Position numbers and translations under genes: made by a program | Notes under the pieces: model-generated | The model's input: the letters and a program-made list of their open reading frames with translations, nothing else | What the model was told of the DNA's origin: nothing | Databases searched by the model: none | Assembly: GCA_030674155.1 (NCBI GenBank) | Contig: CM060334.1 | Span: 38,746,234 to 38,766,233 of the forward strand | Length of the DNA: 20,000 nt | Direction: 5' to 3' | Origin: Stramonita haemastoma | Taxonomy: Eukaryota > Mollusca > Gastropoda > Neogastropoda > Muricidae | In this document: piece by piece, positions 8,851 through 19,398 of the stretch | Position numbering within the stretch: position 1 is the stretch's first letter | Layout of the letters: each line of letters starts with the position of its first letter

Positions 8851-9022
8851 TGCCTGTCATTTTCCTGTCAGCTTCGTGGTGAAGCGCTGGATTTAGTTGT
8901 CTTCAAACAAGACATGTACCTAGCTCTTTGCTTTGATAAAGGTTGTAGTGCTTAGTATGATTGGCTTTGACAGGAGCTTTCGTAACATAGAGGTACAGTC
9001 ATTTATGTAGATTATGATAGGA

Positions 9023-9234
9023 CTTGCAAAGATAATACTGCAAGGCAGTGTCCAAGGAGGAAGAAAAAGAGGCGCAGACTAAGGAAGAGATGGGAGGGCA
9101 ACATCAGCGAATGGACAGGCCTAGAACTCTATAAAACCCTGAGAAAGGCAGAACAGAGAGAGGAATGGAGGGAACTGGTTGTCAGTTCTTCGGGGTCGGC
9201 GCAGACTATAATAATGAGATGGATGGATGGATGA
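9023..9234 (+). pseudogene. LINE C-terminal fragment (frameshifted)
   Basis: Two frames read together as the C-terminus of an endonuclease-reverse transcriptase polyprotein. The first reads KIILQGSVQGGRKRG (from about 9029) and meets TAA after GCGCAGAC. The second starts near 9076 with RLRKRWEGNISEWTG, LRKAEQREEW and LVVSSS, and ends at TGA 9232-9234. The Arg/Lys-rich segment followed by W-x-N-I-x-E-W-T-G is a pattern I know from many animal LINEs. A duplicated GC at 9072-9075 would explain the shift. The family is unassigned, and whether it belongs with the fragment at 14555 is unknown. It leads straight into GGAT repeats. Confidence 0.7.
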
Positions 9235-9276
9235 TAGACAGACAGACAGACATACAGACAGATAGATAGATGAAGA

Positions 9277-9336
<60 letters not shown>

Positions 9337-9352
9337 TGATAGATAGACGTTA
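9215..9352. repeat. (GGAT)n-(CAGA)n-(GATA)n tetranucleotide cluster
   Basis: ATGG units (9216-9232), CAGA units (9236-9262), then GATA units to about 9352 with small breaks. Confidence 0.95.
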
Positions 9353-10204
<852 letters not shown>

Positions 10205-10429
10205 AGGTACCTTACGCCTCTGACATTTTCGTCCCCTCTGTCCTGTCTGTTGTTGTCCCTCAGCCACACCATAGGCACATACTTAGGGCCGTGTGCATCT
10301 TGTCATAACGCTGCGTGTCACTCTGTTGGTTGTGATCACAGTAACTATGCACATGCATGTATGGGCCCGTGAGTCTATCTGTGGTCTACTGCTGTGTTCT
10401 TTTGTTTCCTGTACTTTGTTCTCTTTGTT
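10205..10429. other. Unassigned spacer
   Basis: Short non-repetitive stretch. A frame of about 33 residues follows the acceptor-like CACAG at 10203-10207 and has no recognisable content. Confidence 0.3.
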
Positions 10430-10631
10430 CTTGTTTCTCTGTTGTGTCCGTTTGTTCCTGTCTTTTCTTTGTCTTCTCTGTCTCTCTCTCTATCCTCTCT
10501 TCTCTCTCTCTTTTTTATATATATATATATCTGTCTTTGTCTCTGACTGTTTCTGTATCTCTGAGTCTTTTTGTCTCTGTTTATCTGTTTGTATGGCTTT
10601 TTATCCTTCTCCTTATCCCTCCCTCTCTCTA

Positions 10632-10693
<62 letters not shown>

Positions 10694-10694
10694 G

Positions 10695-10727
<33 letters not shown>

Positions 10728-10889
10728 TCCACCTCCCCCCTCTCTCTATCTGTGTCAGTCTGTCAGTCTGTCTCCCTCTCCTCTCCCCCATTCTCTCCCT
10801 CTCTCTCCCACCTCTCTCTCCCTCCATCTCCCTTTCTCTCCCCCCTCTCTCTCCCCCCCTCTCTCTGCACACACGCACGCGAGTGTTTG

Positions 10890-10927
<38 letters not shown>

Positions 10928-10957
10928 TGGTGCGTGCGTGCGTGCGTGTGCGTGTAA
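10430..10957. repeat. Compound pyrimidine / (AT) / (GT) / (TGTC) / (GTGC) cluster
   Basis: CT/TTGT-rich, then a short (AT)n at 10516-10531, (GT)n at 10634-10692, TGTC units at 10695-10727, CT/CCCT to 10866, (GT)n at 10895-10926 and GTGC units at 10929-10950. Confidence 0.9.
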
Positions 10958-11519
10958 GTCTAGGTGCAATGTGTAGGCTGAGCTTTTTGTACTAGGCCTA
11001 CATGTATTCTGAATCTTTGCGCATCTGCAACAATCATACAGAATTAAGTTTTACCAATAAATTCTTCAGCGTATCCTGATCCTGTTTTTCTCACAGATTC
11101 CTCCACCAAAACACTGATATTGTGTTTCCAAAGTGGACACATTCACAGAGAAAATATAGATATTTTTTGTTCTTGTCTCTTCTCTCCGCTATTCATTCAT
11201 CAAACAGGCTTCTCAAAGGCGCTGGTGTCTAGTTTCCCCCTCTCTCTGCCGAATATCCACGGTACTACCACAGCCATCGTTCCACTGCGATGAACCGGAG
11301 CCTTTTATCCAGCCCTCAAACTGACCCACAAGACAAAACGGGGACAGGAATATCACAGGAGAGATATAAGTGGGTCTGTAGGTTAAAAAGAAAAAAAATC
11401 CGTGTTTCTTTTGTTTGTCTCTCTTATTGTGGAATTTAAAAAAAGATATAAAAAAAAACCACCACCTTGATCTGACTTCTCTTTCTAACGTCTTACATTT
11501 TTCCGTTTTTTTAAAATAT
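10958..11519. other. Unassigned sequence
   Basis: Mixed-composition sequence. I see no repeat copy elsewhere in the window and no gene. A-rich runs lie near 11388-11400 and 11438-11458. Confidence 0.4.
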
Positions 11520-11920
11520 TTTTTTTTACACCACTTTAAGTCGCGGGAGATTTTTTTCTGCGTGGAATTCTGGCTGCTTTCCCCGGGGAGAGTGCGTCGC
11601 CATAAGAGCAGCGCCTACCCATTTTACTTTTCCTGTCTCCGAATGTATCTGTTTCCCTATCCGAGTGGCTTTTTTTTAACAGAATTGTGCCAGGAACAAC
11701 TCTCTTGTTGCCGTGGGTTCTTTTACGTGCGCTAAATAATTTTGTGTAACAGAAGGACCTCGTTTTATCGTCTCATCCGAAAGATTAGCACTCAGACCAC
11801 CACTCATGGTCTAATGGATGGGGAAAAGTTTTGGGTCCAAACAGGATTCGAACCACCGCCTACCCGGATTTTTTGCTTTCTACTAGTCAGGCGCGTTACC
11901 TCTAGACCACCGATCCACTT
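11520..11920 (-). mobile_element. tRNA-headed SINE, family 2, copy a
   Basis: Reads on the minus strand from about 11920. GGTGGTCTAGAGG (complement of 11899-11911) is an A-box, and GGTTCGAATCC (complement of 11844-11854) is a textbook B-box. The conserved body includes the complements of TCTCATCCGAAAGATTAGCA, CTTGTTGCCGTGGGTTCTT and GGGGAGAG. The 3' end is A-rich on the element strand (T-run at 11518-11527). It aligns over nearly its full length with 17622-18023. I recall similar cores from molluscan SINEs, unverified. Confidence 0.85.
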
Positions 11921-12096
11921 AACCAGCTGCTAGGGCACTGCATGCAGTGAATCTTTCAGCCAGTGTGCCTTGAGCAAAGGCAAAATTCTCTTCTCCGACC
12001 AGCGTTTGCTAAGAGTAGAGCGAAACCACAGACCCTAGTTTAATTTTGATCTCCATTGTAGGGGATGGAGGCCTGAAGAATAAATCTTGTTCATAA

Positions 12097-12217
<121 letters not shown>

Positions 12218-12231
12218 TCCCTGTGGGTGTA

Positions 12232-12432
12232 GGGATGTTTAATGCTACAACATAGTTACGCAAGATGTTCTGCGTGCGTTCTCAAAGTCTCTTCCGAAAG
12301 ACTTTTGGGAAGAGTGGAGTCTGCACTGATGTTAACATTACTTCAAGGAGAAAAAAAAATCCCGTCCACGGGATTCAGACCTGGGTCGCCAGATTGCGAG
12401 CGCAATGTTTTGACCACTAAGCTATTCCATCA
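12232..12432 (-). mobile_element. tRNA-headed SINE, family 1, copy b (3'-truncated)
   Basis: On the minus strand, TAGCTTAGTGGTCA (complement of 12411-12424) is an A-box and GGTCTGAATCC (complement of 12371-12381) is a B-box. The body matches copy a, with + strand strings GCAAGATGTTCTGCGTGCG and GAGTCTGCACTGAT. It lacks the distal half seen in copies a and c. A small internal deletion removes the start of the shared core. The distal end is close to the CT repeat at 12099-12215. Confidence 0.75.
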
Positions 12433-12544
12433 CCCCCCCACCCCCCCAATTGCCGTCCTTCTCAATTCCAGGAAGCTTTCTGTAACCAGCAGTTAGCATT
12501 ATTCAGGAGAAAGCTGTAGGTCAGAGTGGTGACTGAACCAGAGG

Positions 12545-12692
12545 CAAAACAGTGGCTGTAGTCCCCATCAAAGCAAAGTGAACGGGAGGAATGGGGGGAA
12601 ATTCAATCAGTTTCGTCCTCTCTCTGTGTGTCTGTCGTGTCGTGTGTGTTGTCAGTGGTCTGTGACTGAATCGGTCCCTATCAGACTGGCTG
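12545..12692. repeat. Dispersed repeat family R, copy 4
   Basis: This is the best preserved copy. Left arm GGGGGGAAATTCAATCAG (12593-12610) and right arm GTGACTGAATCGGTCCCTAT (12662-12681) plus CAGACTGGC lie either side of a CT/GT-rich stretch (12616-12655). Copy 1 shares both arms, and 8281-8302 shares the right arm. Confidence 0.5.
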
Positions 12693-12845
12693 GCTGTATG
12701 TTTGACTGTGTGTCTGTCTGTCGGTCTGTGTGACTATCTGTCTGCTCCTGGTTGTCAGTCCAGGTCTGTCTTAGCGCAGTTGTTTGTAAGGTTTCCATTA
12801 CAATCTGTCTTTATCCGCTCGATCTGTCTGTGTCTGTATAGAGAG

Positions 12846-12938
12846 ATACACACACATACACACACATATACACACACATTATATATATATTGTGTGTGTG
12901 TATGTATGTGTGTATGTATGTGTATGTTGTGTGTGTGT
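12846..12938. repeat. AC-(AT)-GT palindromic microsatellite
   Basis: ATACACACACA (12868-12878) and TGTGTGTGTAT (12893-12903) flank an AT core (12879-12892), so one strand can fold into a long hairpin. GT/GTAT units continue to 12938. Confidence 0.85.
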
Positions 12939-12983
12939 CTTTGATTTTACGTCTGTACACTCAAAGTGATATTAGACGAGTGT
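12939..12983 (-). repeat. Hairpin module copy 1 (inverted)
   Basis: The complement reads CTCGTCTAATATCACTTTGA, then a variant GTGTACAGACGTAAAATC. It matches the two direct copies downstream and is bounded by GT repeats on both sides. Confidence 0.8.
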
Positions 12984-13022
12984 ATGTGTGTGTGTATGTG
13001 TGTGTGAGTCTACCTTCCTGAT

Positions 13023-13130
13023 TGCCTCTCTGTCTGTCTGTCTGTTTGTCTGTCCATCTGTCTTCGTCTGTCTGTCTGTCTCTCTGTCTCTCTGTCTCTC
13101 TCTCTGTCTCTGTTTGTCTTTCTGTGCGAG
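13023..13130. repeat. TCTG/CTCT pyrimidine tract
   Basis: Tandem TCTG units with CT and TTTG variants. Confidence 0.9.
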
Positions 13131-13420
13131 TGTGTGTCGCGAAGTGTGGCATTACATTTATCTGGCAAATTCGGACGGTTTTTGTTCTGTTAACGCTGTT
13201 TTTTCCCCTATTGTTTTAGAATTGTTTTTAAAGCTTTGCTCACATTACTTGATATTTCATCAGATTTGCGTATGCTTATAGTTGGATTTGTGCGTTCATT
13301 TCTCCCCTTCCTTTCTCTCTTTGCCATGCCTCTTTCTATATCTGTGTCTGTCTCTCTTTCAATCTCAATCTCTCTGTCTCTGTTACAATGCAGTTCTCTC
13401 TCTCAAACATACACATGACG
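13131..13420. other. Unassigned spacer
   Basis: AT-rich sequence, then CT-rich from 13310 to 13402. No gene is seen. Confidence 0.4.
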
Positions 13421-13440
13421 CATACGCATACACACACACA

Positions 13441-13484
13441 TACTCGTCTAATATCACTTAAAGTGAACAGAAATAAAATCGAAA
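13441..13484 (+). repeat. Hairpin module copy 2
   Basis: CTCGTCTAATATCACTT, then AAAGTGAACAGAAATAAAATC. It is preceded and followed by AC-rich repeats. The outer CGTCT/AGACG pairing is lost here (AGAAA), but the inner TCACTT/AAGTGA stem remains. Confidence 0.8.
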
Positions 13485-13545
13485 CACACAATGCACGCAC
13501 ACACACACGCACGCACGCACACACGCACACACGCGCGCATACACA

Positions 13546-13589
13546 TACTCGTCTAATATCACTTTAAGTGAACAGACGAAAAAAAATCA
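13546..13589 (+). repeat. Hairpin module copy 3
   Basis: CTCGTCTAATATCACTTTAA, then GTGAACAGACG and an A-run. CGTCT and AGACG form an outer stem, and TCACTTTAAGTGA forms a perfect inner stem. It starts about 104 bases after copy 2, with AC/GC repeats in between. Confidence 0.85.
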
Positions 13590-13641
13590 CACACACAACA
13601 AACTCACACACACATACACTCACACGCACACGCACACGCAC

Positions 13642-13673
<32 letters not shown>

Positions 13674-13674
13674 C

Positions 13675-13770
<96 letters not shown>

Positions 13771-13786
13771 ACACACACACACACTT
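13590..13786. repeat. (AC)n microsatellite with CAGA units
   Basis: ACAC and ACGC units, CAGA units at 13643-13670, then about 90 bases of pure AC. Confidence 0.95.
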
Positions 13787-13789
13787 TAC

Positions 13790-14360
13790 ACTTCAAACTA
13801 TATCTTAAGCTTCGTGTCGCAGCCTTTAACACAAATTTAGTTCTCGAAAGGGCAAGGAAACGTAGAAATGAAACTATTTTTTGTCGTTTTGTTTGTTTTG
13901 AATTTCAGTACCTGATATCTTTGACCCGAAGGGAAAAAACAAAAACGTTCCCAATGTCAAGTGAAACATTGTCTTTGCTCGCTGTTTTGAGAAGCTTTTT
14001 TTAACATTCGACTAAAACAATATTCCTAGAATTAAAAGTGCGCAAAAAAAAAATCGGCTTGCTTCCAAACAGCTTAATCCTTGCCATTAATAGAGAAAAG
14101 CACAAAATGGAAAAAGAAAAGATTCACAGATTACAATAAAAAAGGTAGAAATTATCAGTTTGAACCGGCTGCGTTTTTTTTCTTTATTCCTCGGCTAGAA
14201 CTCCCTAGGTGAGATTTTGCGTATTCAAACGTTTGTAGCCACCCTTATAGGTAGCCACATTCCGACATCGGGGATGCTGATAAACACAACAACAGTGTAC
14301 TTGAGGGTTTTTTTAGAAACGTTTTTTATCCGTTCATTTCGAAGTTTGACTACTCTTCCG
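13790..14360. other. Unassigned AT-rich sequence
   Basis: Several A- and T-homopolymer runs (A9 near 14044). No coding motif, RNA gene or copy elsewhere in the window. Confidence 0.4.
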
Positions 14361-14363
14361 AAC

Positions 14364-14432
14364 AGAGAGAGAGAGAAAAGAGAAGAGAGAGAGAGAGGAA
14401 AGGCAGAGAGAGAGAGAGAGAGCAGAGAGAGA
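14364..14432. repeat. GA-rich tract
   Basis: Imperfect GA repeat with GAAAAG and GCAG interruptions. Confidence 0.9.
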
Positions 14433-14554
14433 ATCATGTACATATTGAGAATTGACTCATATCCGTCTGGTCTGTGAGTGGACAAGCAAAGGGGAAGGGT
14501 ATACAGACAGAAGGCAGAAAGAGGAGTCAAGCGATGGTGGGAATGAAGCGAAAG

Positions 14555-15165
14555 TCATTTGTATGAGAAAAGGGAGTGAACAGAAACAAGCTGTGGAAAA
14601 CGTTAGAAGAGTACGACGTTAGAGGGCAACTTTTAGACAACATCAGAGCCATCTATACCAACAGCATGAGTGCAACACGCACCCAAGAGGGAATCACGGA
14701 ATGGTTTGAAGTAGCATCAGGAGTGAGGCAAGGGTGTGTTCTATCGCCACCGCTATTCATTGTATATATGGACAAGATCACGAAGGCTGACCCTTTATGG
14801 TCGGCTGGGGCGTCGATACAAGCAAGGACAGTTGAGTTGGTTTTATACCTCGTTTTAAACTGTACATAGTCTCACACTTTTAATACGAGTTTTAAAATGT
14901 GACGAGGTGATAGCCCTGATATGGCCTATGTGGTCGGCGGGGCTATAAGCACCATAATTGGATTGGATTGGATTGGGAAGCAAACCCCAACCCTGAGACC
15001 TGAATGAGATACTGTTCGCAGATGACCAAAGCCTCGCACATGAAAAAGAGGAAGAACTCCAGGAGCACACAAACAGCCTGAACACACAGTGTGAGAACTA
15101 AGGGATGAAAATCAGCACCAGCAACACCGAGACAATGAAAGTCAGCAGAGCACCTGGCAGATGGC
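14555..15165 (+). pseudogene. LINE reverse transcriptase fragment, split by an insertion
   Basis: From codon 14576 the frame reads VNRNKLWKTLEEY, then NIRAIY and GVRQGCVLSPPLF (near 14722) with FIVYMDKITK. That is the central palm of a non-LTR reverse transcriptase. After a 191-bp interruption (14786-14976) the protein resumes with ANPNPE, shifts by one base, and continues NEILFADDQSL (catalytic Asp pair near 15023), LNTQCEN, a stop at 15100 and KISTSNTETMKVSRAPG. The GVRQGCVLSP box differs from LINE A's VPQGSVLGP, so this is another lineage. Endonuclease and N-terminal parts are absent. It is not functional. Confidence 0.85.
14786..14976 (+). mobile_element. Small retroelement inserted in the LINE, (GGATT)n tail
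   Basis: It interrupts the reverse transcriptase between ITK and ANP. GAAG at 14782-14785 is repeated at 14977-14980, a plausible 4-bp target duplication. The insert ends in about three GGATT units. Two related stretches, TATGGTCGGCTGGGGC (14797-14812) and TGTGGTCGGCGGGGCT (14929-14944), lie near its two ends. TCACA...TGTGA (14872-14902) can form a hairpin. No coding capacity. It is probably a 5'-truncated LINE tail or a SINE. Confidence 0.75.
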
Positions 15166-15281
15166 AGTTTAAAAGCATTCAGATAAAGCAGAAAATGGAA
15201 AGAGCTGTTAACCTCTGTATGAAATGGTGGCACGGGCTGTATTTATTTTTTAAGTTTGTTTATTTATTTATTTATTTTATT
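15166..15281. other. LINE/SINE junction, TTTA-rich
   Basis: LINE similarity fades near 15165. TTTA units (15255-15290) may be the A-rich tail of the minus-strand SINE that follows. Confidence 0.4.
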
Positions 15282-15575
15282 CTTTTATTTTGAGGATAAT
15301 GGAAATCAGCACTCATGCGCGTTTTTTTGTTTATACATCTAATCCCCGTGTGTATGCAGTTTGGCCAATTTTGTCATCCATTCCCACAGGCAAACAATGG
15401 CCTACTCTTCAAAAAAAAAAAAAAAGCAGCGGAACGGATTTTATCATCTGCGCAAGATGTTCTGCGCGCGTTCGCACACGGGACCTAGGTTTATAGTCTC
15501 ATCCCAAGGACTTTGGGGGAAAGCAGCCAGTAAGGGTGACTACATGCACTGCAGATTAGAACCCCAGGAGGATGT
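15282..15575 (-). mobile_element. SINE, family 1, copy c (head missing)
   Basis: Aligns with 172-415 of copy a. Shared strings include GGCCTACTCTTC, GCGCAAGATG, CGCACACGGGA and GTTTATAGTCTCATCC. The tRNA-like head (A- and B-boxes) is absent beyond about 15575, so this copy is truncated at its 5' end. A poly-A run at 15411-15425 is an internal expansion not present in copy a. Confidence 0.75.
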
Positions 15576-15728
15576 TTGACAAACCTAAAAACTAAACTCA
15601 AAGCGCACGTTATACAGCGACCTGAGGCTGACGGAGATAACCCTACAGACCAAGCTGTACGGCCTACGAGAGGAGCTGGAAAGGATATGCCAATATTTTC
15701 CCCAGACACATCTAACGGTGTAAAACGA
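15576..15728 (+). other. Short open frame, unrecognised
   Basis: An open frame starting at TTG 15576 reads NLKTKLKAHVIQRPEADGDN and continues to about 15725 before the purine tract. Composition is protein-like but short, and I recognise no family. It could be the remnant of an element or chance. Confidence 0.15.
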
Positions 15729-15888
15729 ACGAGAGAAGAAGAAAAGAAGAAAGAAGAAGGAGAAGAAGAAGGAGAAGAAGGAGGAGAAGTAGGAAAAAAG
15801 AAGGAGAAAAAGGAGAAGAGGAAGGAGAAGAAGAAGAAAAAGGAGGAGAAGAAGAAGGAGAAGAAGGAGAAGAAGGAGAAGCTGCTCA
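15729..15888. repeat. GAA/GGAGAA purine tract
   Basis: About 160 bases of nearly pure purine (AGAAGG, GAGAAG and GAAA units). It is the counterpart of the pyrimidine tracts upstream. The Lys/Glu frame is an artefact. Confidence 0.95.
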
Positions 15889-16270
15889 CTGCAAACGCAT
15901 GCTGAAGTCTAAACTAAGCAATCAATACCCGAGTATTTTGTGAAAGACAGAATAACACGTGCCTCTTTAAATCAGTCACAAAACACAAGAACAGATGGCC
16001 AGGTGTGTGATAATGTTAAAAGTAACGGATACAAAAGGAGACTGAGAACGTTACCCTGGCATGCAAGGGTTTATGTCTTTGTGTCGCGAAAAGGTAATGG
16101 ATTTTTTTTCATTCTATCGACGCTGCAATATGCAACACAATCTTAAATTCGTCTGTGAGAAAGTATGGAAGTTATCTTTTTTTCTGCAATGGGTTTCTTG
16201 TTTCCATTAGAAAGGAAAATCGCCATAGCATTGGAAAACAAAATAATGAGGCAGGTATGAAGAGCTAGGA
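15889..16270. other. Unassigned sequence
   Basis: Mixed composition. No gene, repeat copy or RNA structure is recognised. Confidence 0.4.
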
Positions 16271-16274
16271 TGTA

Positions 16275-16361
<87 letters not shown>

Positions 16362-16405
16362 GAGAGAGAGGCAGACAGAGAGACAGGCAGACAGACAGAC
16401 AGACC
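16275..16405. repeat. (GA)n tract ending in CAGA units
   Basis: Pure GA for about 80 bases, then GGCAGACAG and CAGA units. Confidence 0.95.
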
Positions 16406-17020
16406 AGAGCAAATCCCCAAAATCATGCTAAAAGTTGTACAGTCTCTCAGAAGACACTTTTTGTTTGGAGTCAACTTGATTGAAAAACTTGTCCATTATC
16501 ATCGTTTCTTCTTCAGATCAGACATGCAAAAACATTTTTTTTAAAAGACCAGTAACGATTAATTCCATCACTTCCACTAACCACACACAATCAGAACACG
16601 GCGTTAAATGCGTTACAGAGAAACACACACGATCCAAACATCTCCCAATGCAGGAGTTTGTTTTTCTTTGTTTAAGTTATTTATTTATTTTTTAGTAAAT
16701 TGACGCAGAGCATACATCACAGACGCGCGCGCAGCATTGACTGCTGAGCAAAACAGGAAACATTACCTGACATTGGCCATCGAAGACATGCAAGAGACGG
16801 AAACGTAATGGCCCGAGTTTTGAAGCGATCACAAAGCATGGCGCAAAACTTCACACAGAAAAGACTGGGGCAGGGCCAAAAGGAGTGACAACAACAAGCA
16901 GAGCTGACGGGTACAACTGGGAAGCTCAGAGCCTTTACAGGGCAGTTTTAAAAAAAAGGCTAAGGCTTTGTTGAAGCCATATAACGAAGGCAATGAGAGG
17001 ATGTTGAAGTCTCTGGCAGA
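16406..17020. other. Unassigned sequence
   Basis: Mixed composition with a TTTA-rich patch at 16675-16697. The purine-rich part at 16780-17000 vaguely recalls LINE C-terminal sequence, but no frame reads through. Confidence 0.35.
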
Positions 17021-17085
17021 AAAACAGACAGGCAGACAGATAGGCAGACTGACAGACAGACAGACAGACAGGTAGGCAGACAGAG
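17021..17085. repeat. (CAGA/GGCAGA)n tract
   Basis: Tandem CAGA with GGCAGATAG variants. Confidence 0.9.
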
Positions 17086-17220
17086 GGAATAACGAGGCGT
17101 CTGTCTAGGAGCAAGCGCTGACAATGTTATCCTTTGGCGCTTGACGACTCTTTGTTTTAGAGTCTTTGAAAGAGCTTAAGAGAGAGAATGTTGAGTCATA
17201 GATTGTCAGACAGATCCACA

Positions 17221-17278
17221 GTGAGTTGAGAATTGAGAGTTGAGAGTTGAGAGTTGAGAGAGAGAGAGAGAGAGAGAG

Positions 17279-17317
<39 letters not shown>

Positions 17318-17374
17318 AGACACACACACACACACACAACACACACACACAACACACACACACACACACAGTCA
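17221..17374. repeat. GAGAGTT heptamers, (GA)n and (AC)n
   Basis: Four GAGAGTT/GAGTTGA heptamers (17223-17258) turn into (GA)n (17259-17314) and then (AC)n with AACAC breaks to 17371. Confidence 0.9.
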
Positions 17375-17621
17375 CTGACAATAAAAGAAAAATCTACATT
17401 TTTTCAGTCAAATAAAAACAGAAAGCTAGCAATGGCTCAGGTAAGGTTGTAGGGTTCCTGTTTGTAACCTTTTTTCGGTGGAGAGAGGAAATGTGTGCTT
17501 AATATTTTTCTTGCTTGAAAATATAATATGGATGCTGTCAGTGACGTCACATCTACGCTAGTTTTAGGGGAGAGAACATACCGCATGCAATGCTGCAGTC
17601 AAATGTTTTGTTCTTCTTGAA
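17375..17621. other. Unassigned spacer with a CRE-like palindrome
   Basis: TGACGTCA at 17542-17549 is a perfect cAMP-response-element sequence. There is no gene context, so it may be chance. Confidence 0.3.
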
Positions 17622-18023
17622 CTTTTTTTTTCTAGACCACTTTATATCACAGCAGATTTCTCTGCGTGAAATTGGGGCTGCTCTCCTGGGGAGAGCGTGT
17701 CGCCACTAGTGCAGCGCCACCCTTTTTTCGTTTTCCTGTCTGCAGCTGTATTTGTTTCCCTCTCAGAGTGGCTTTATTCTACAGAATTTTGCCAGGGACA
17801 ACCCTCTTGTTGCCGTGGGTTCTTCTACGTGCACTAAATAATGATGTGATGGGACCTCTGTTAATCGTCTCATCCGAAAGATTAGCACCCAGACCGCCCC
17901 TCATGGTCTAATGGAGGGGGTGGGGGAGTTTGGCGCCCCAAACGGGATCCAAACTGCCGCACACTCCGACCCGGACTTTTCGCTTTCTGGGCAGGTGCGT
18001 TACCTCTCGACCACCGATCCACC
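17622..18023 (-). mobile_element. tRNA-headed SINE, family 2, copy b
   Basis: Nearly full-length partner of the SINE at 11520-11920. Shared + strand strings include CTTGTTGCCGTGGGTTCTT, CGTCTCATCCGAAAGATTAG, TCATGGTCTAATGGA and CGACCACCGATCCA. The A-box region is present (complement of 18004-18016). The B-box is degenerate (complement of GGATCCAAACT), unlike copy a. The 3' end has an A-rich tail on the element strand (T-run 17622-17631). Confidence 0.85.
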
Positions 18024-18290
18024 CTCTGATATCAGCCAGTTGTGAAGCCGATGACGATGAGTGTGTCTAGATGTTTGGCCATACTTCCTGCTTTGTGTAA
18101 TAGAAAAGTTTGCTTTTTAGTAGTGGAGTTAGACCGTTAGGTTTGGGGAGGGGGGGGGGGAAGAGGGGGGGGGGGTTACTGAACTTCTTCACTTCTTTGA
18201 TGTTCGTTGCGACATTTTGTGTTTTGGTGAATTCATTTTAGCTACTAGAGAAATTTGTGCTTTCTTCTACGTTAGTACATGCCTATCCTG
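18024..18290. other. Unassigned spacer with long G-runs
   Basis: 18145-18175 holds G4, G12 and G11 runs separated by A or AAGA, with quadruplex potential. No gene is seen. Confidence 0.5.
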
Positions 18291-18356
18291 AACACACACA
18301 CACACACACACACACTCACACACACACCACACACACACACACAACACACACTCGCA

Positions 18357-18421
<65 letters not shown>
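18291..18421. repeat. (AC)n microsatellite
   Basis: AC repeat with a few CTC, CCAC and AACAC interruptions, then pure AC for about 60 bases. Confidence 0.95.
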
Positions 18422-18424
<3 letters not shown>

Positions 18425-19218
18425 TGTTGGTGCTCGGAGACGTGTTCGTGTCACACATGCACACACGCCACACAAACTAGTATGTATACTTGAATGTGTA
18501 TACACACTTCTGTTCATACTTTGTCTCATCACGAAAAAACATTCTTATACGTTCCGTTTGCTGTTATTGTTGTTGTTGTTTGTTTTCGGCCTTTTTCTGT
18601 GTTAATTTGTTTGTTTGTTTCTGAATTGCTCGTGCGTGCTCTTTAAAAAAAAAAACCCAACCTCTATCACAGTTTTCAACTGCAATCACGCACACACGAC
18701 AATAAACGAGGGCTTTTGTCAACAACAAGCACACACACTTGGTTGTTGTTGTTGCAGTGATAACACAAAAGAAGTCTGCTGGTTTCTTAAAGGCATTCTT
18801 TCCTTCACACAAAGGTGTAACGATTTTCGTGTCCCGCTGTCTCCATGTGGCCTTTTCACTGAAACAATGCCAGCTAGCTGCACGAGCCACAAAGAATACA
18901 AGAATAAGCCTGGGGTTTTGTCAGAGACAGTGTATTTATTTGTGCTGTAGGCATAGCCTAGCCCGTGGGTTTTTGTTTGTTTGTTTGAAAAATGGCAATG
19001 TCCGCCTTAAGGCTAAGCGTGGTGCGTAGATTGTGGTATTTTCCCAGTAACCTGGCACGTTTGTTTTCTGACTGTTTTGGTGTTTCTTGTTTGTTGGGTT
19101 TTTTGTTTTGCCTTAGGGGTGGGTGTGGGTGGGCGGGTGTTGATTATTGGGCTGGTTAGTTTGTTTTATGTACACGATGTCAGATATAATTGCGCACACC
19201 CAGCACATGTAGACATGT
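18422..19218. other. Unassigned sequence
   Basis: Open frames up to about 110 residues without recognisable motifs. CAACAACAA (18720-18728) and TTGTTGTTG (18743-18751) form a small hairpin around an AC run. G/T-rich at 19080-19160. Confidence 0.35.
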
Positions 19219-19263
19219 ATGCTAACGCACGCACACACACGCCGGCACGCACGCACGCACCAC

Positions 19264-19335
<72 letters not shown>

Positions 19336-19398
19336 ACACACACAACAACAAACACACACACACACACATCACATACATACAAGCACAAACACACACAT
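19219..19398. repeat. (AC)n / ACGC microsatellite
   Basis: ACGC and ACAC units, then about 65 bases of pure AC and degenerate ACAT/AACA units. Confidence 0.95.

Noticed and set aside
13630..13780. CRISPR-like regular repetition
   Set aside because: Uniform AC and CAGA tandem repeats without unique spacers.
17542..17549. CRE palindrome as a promoter element
   Set aside because: An 8-base match with no adjacent gene or TATA element is expected by chance at this scale.
18615..18950. 111-residue frame with a Cys run
   Set aside because: The CCCC run comes from GTT/TGC repeats. No domain, and an equally long frame on the other strand.
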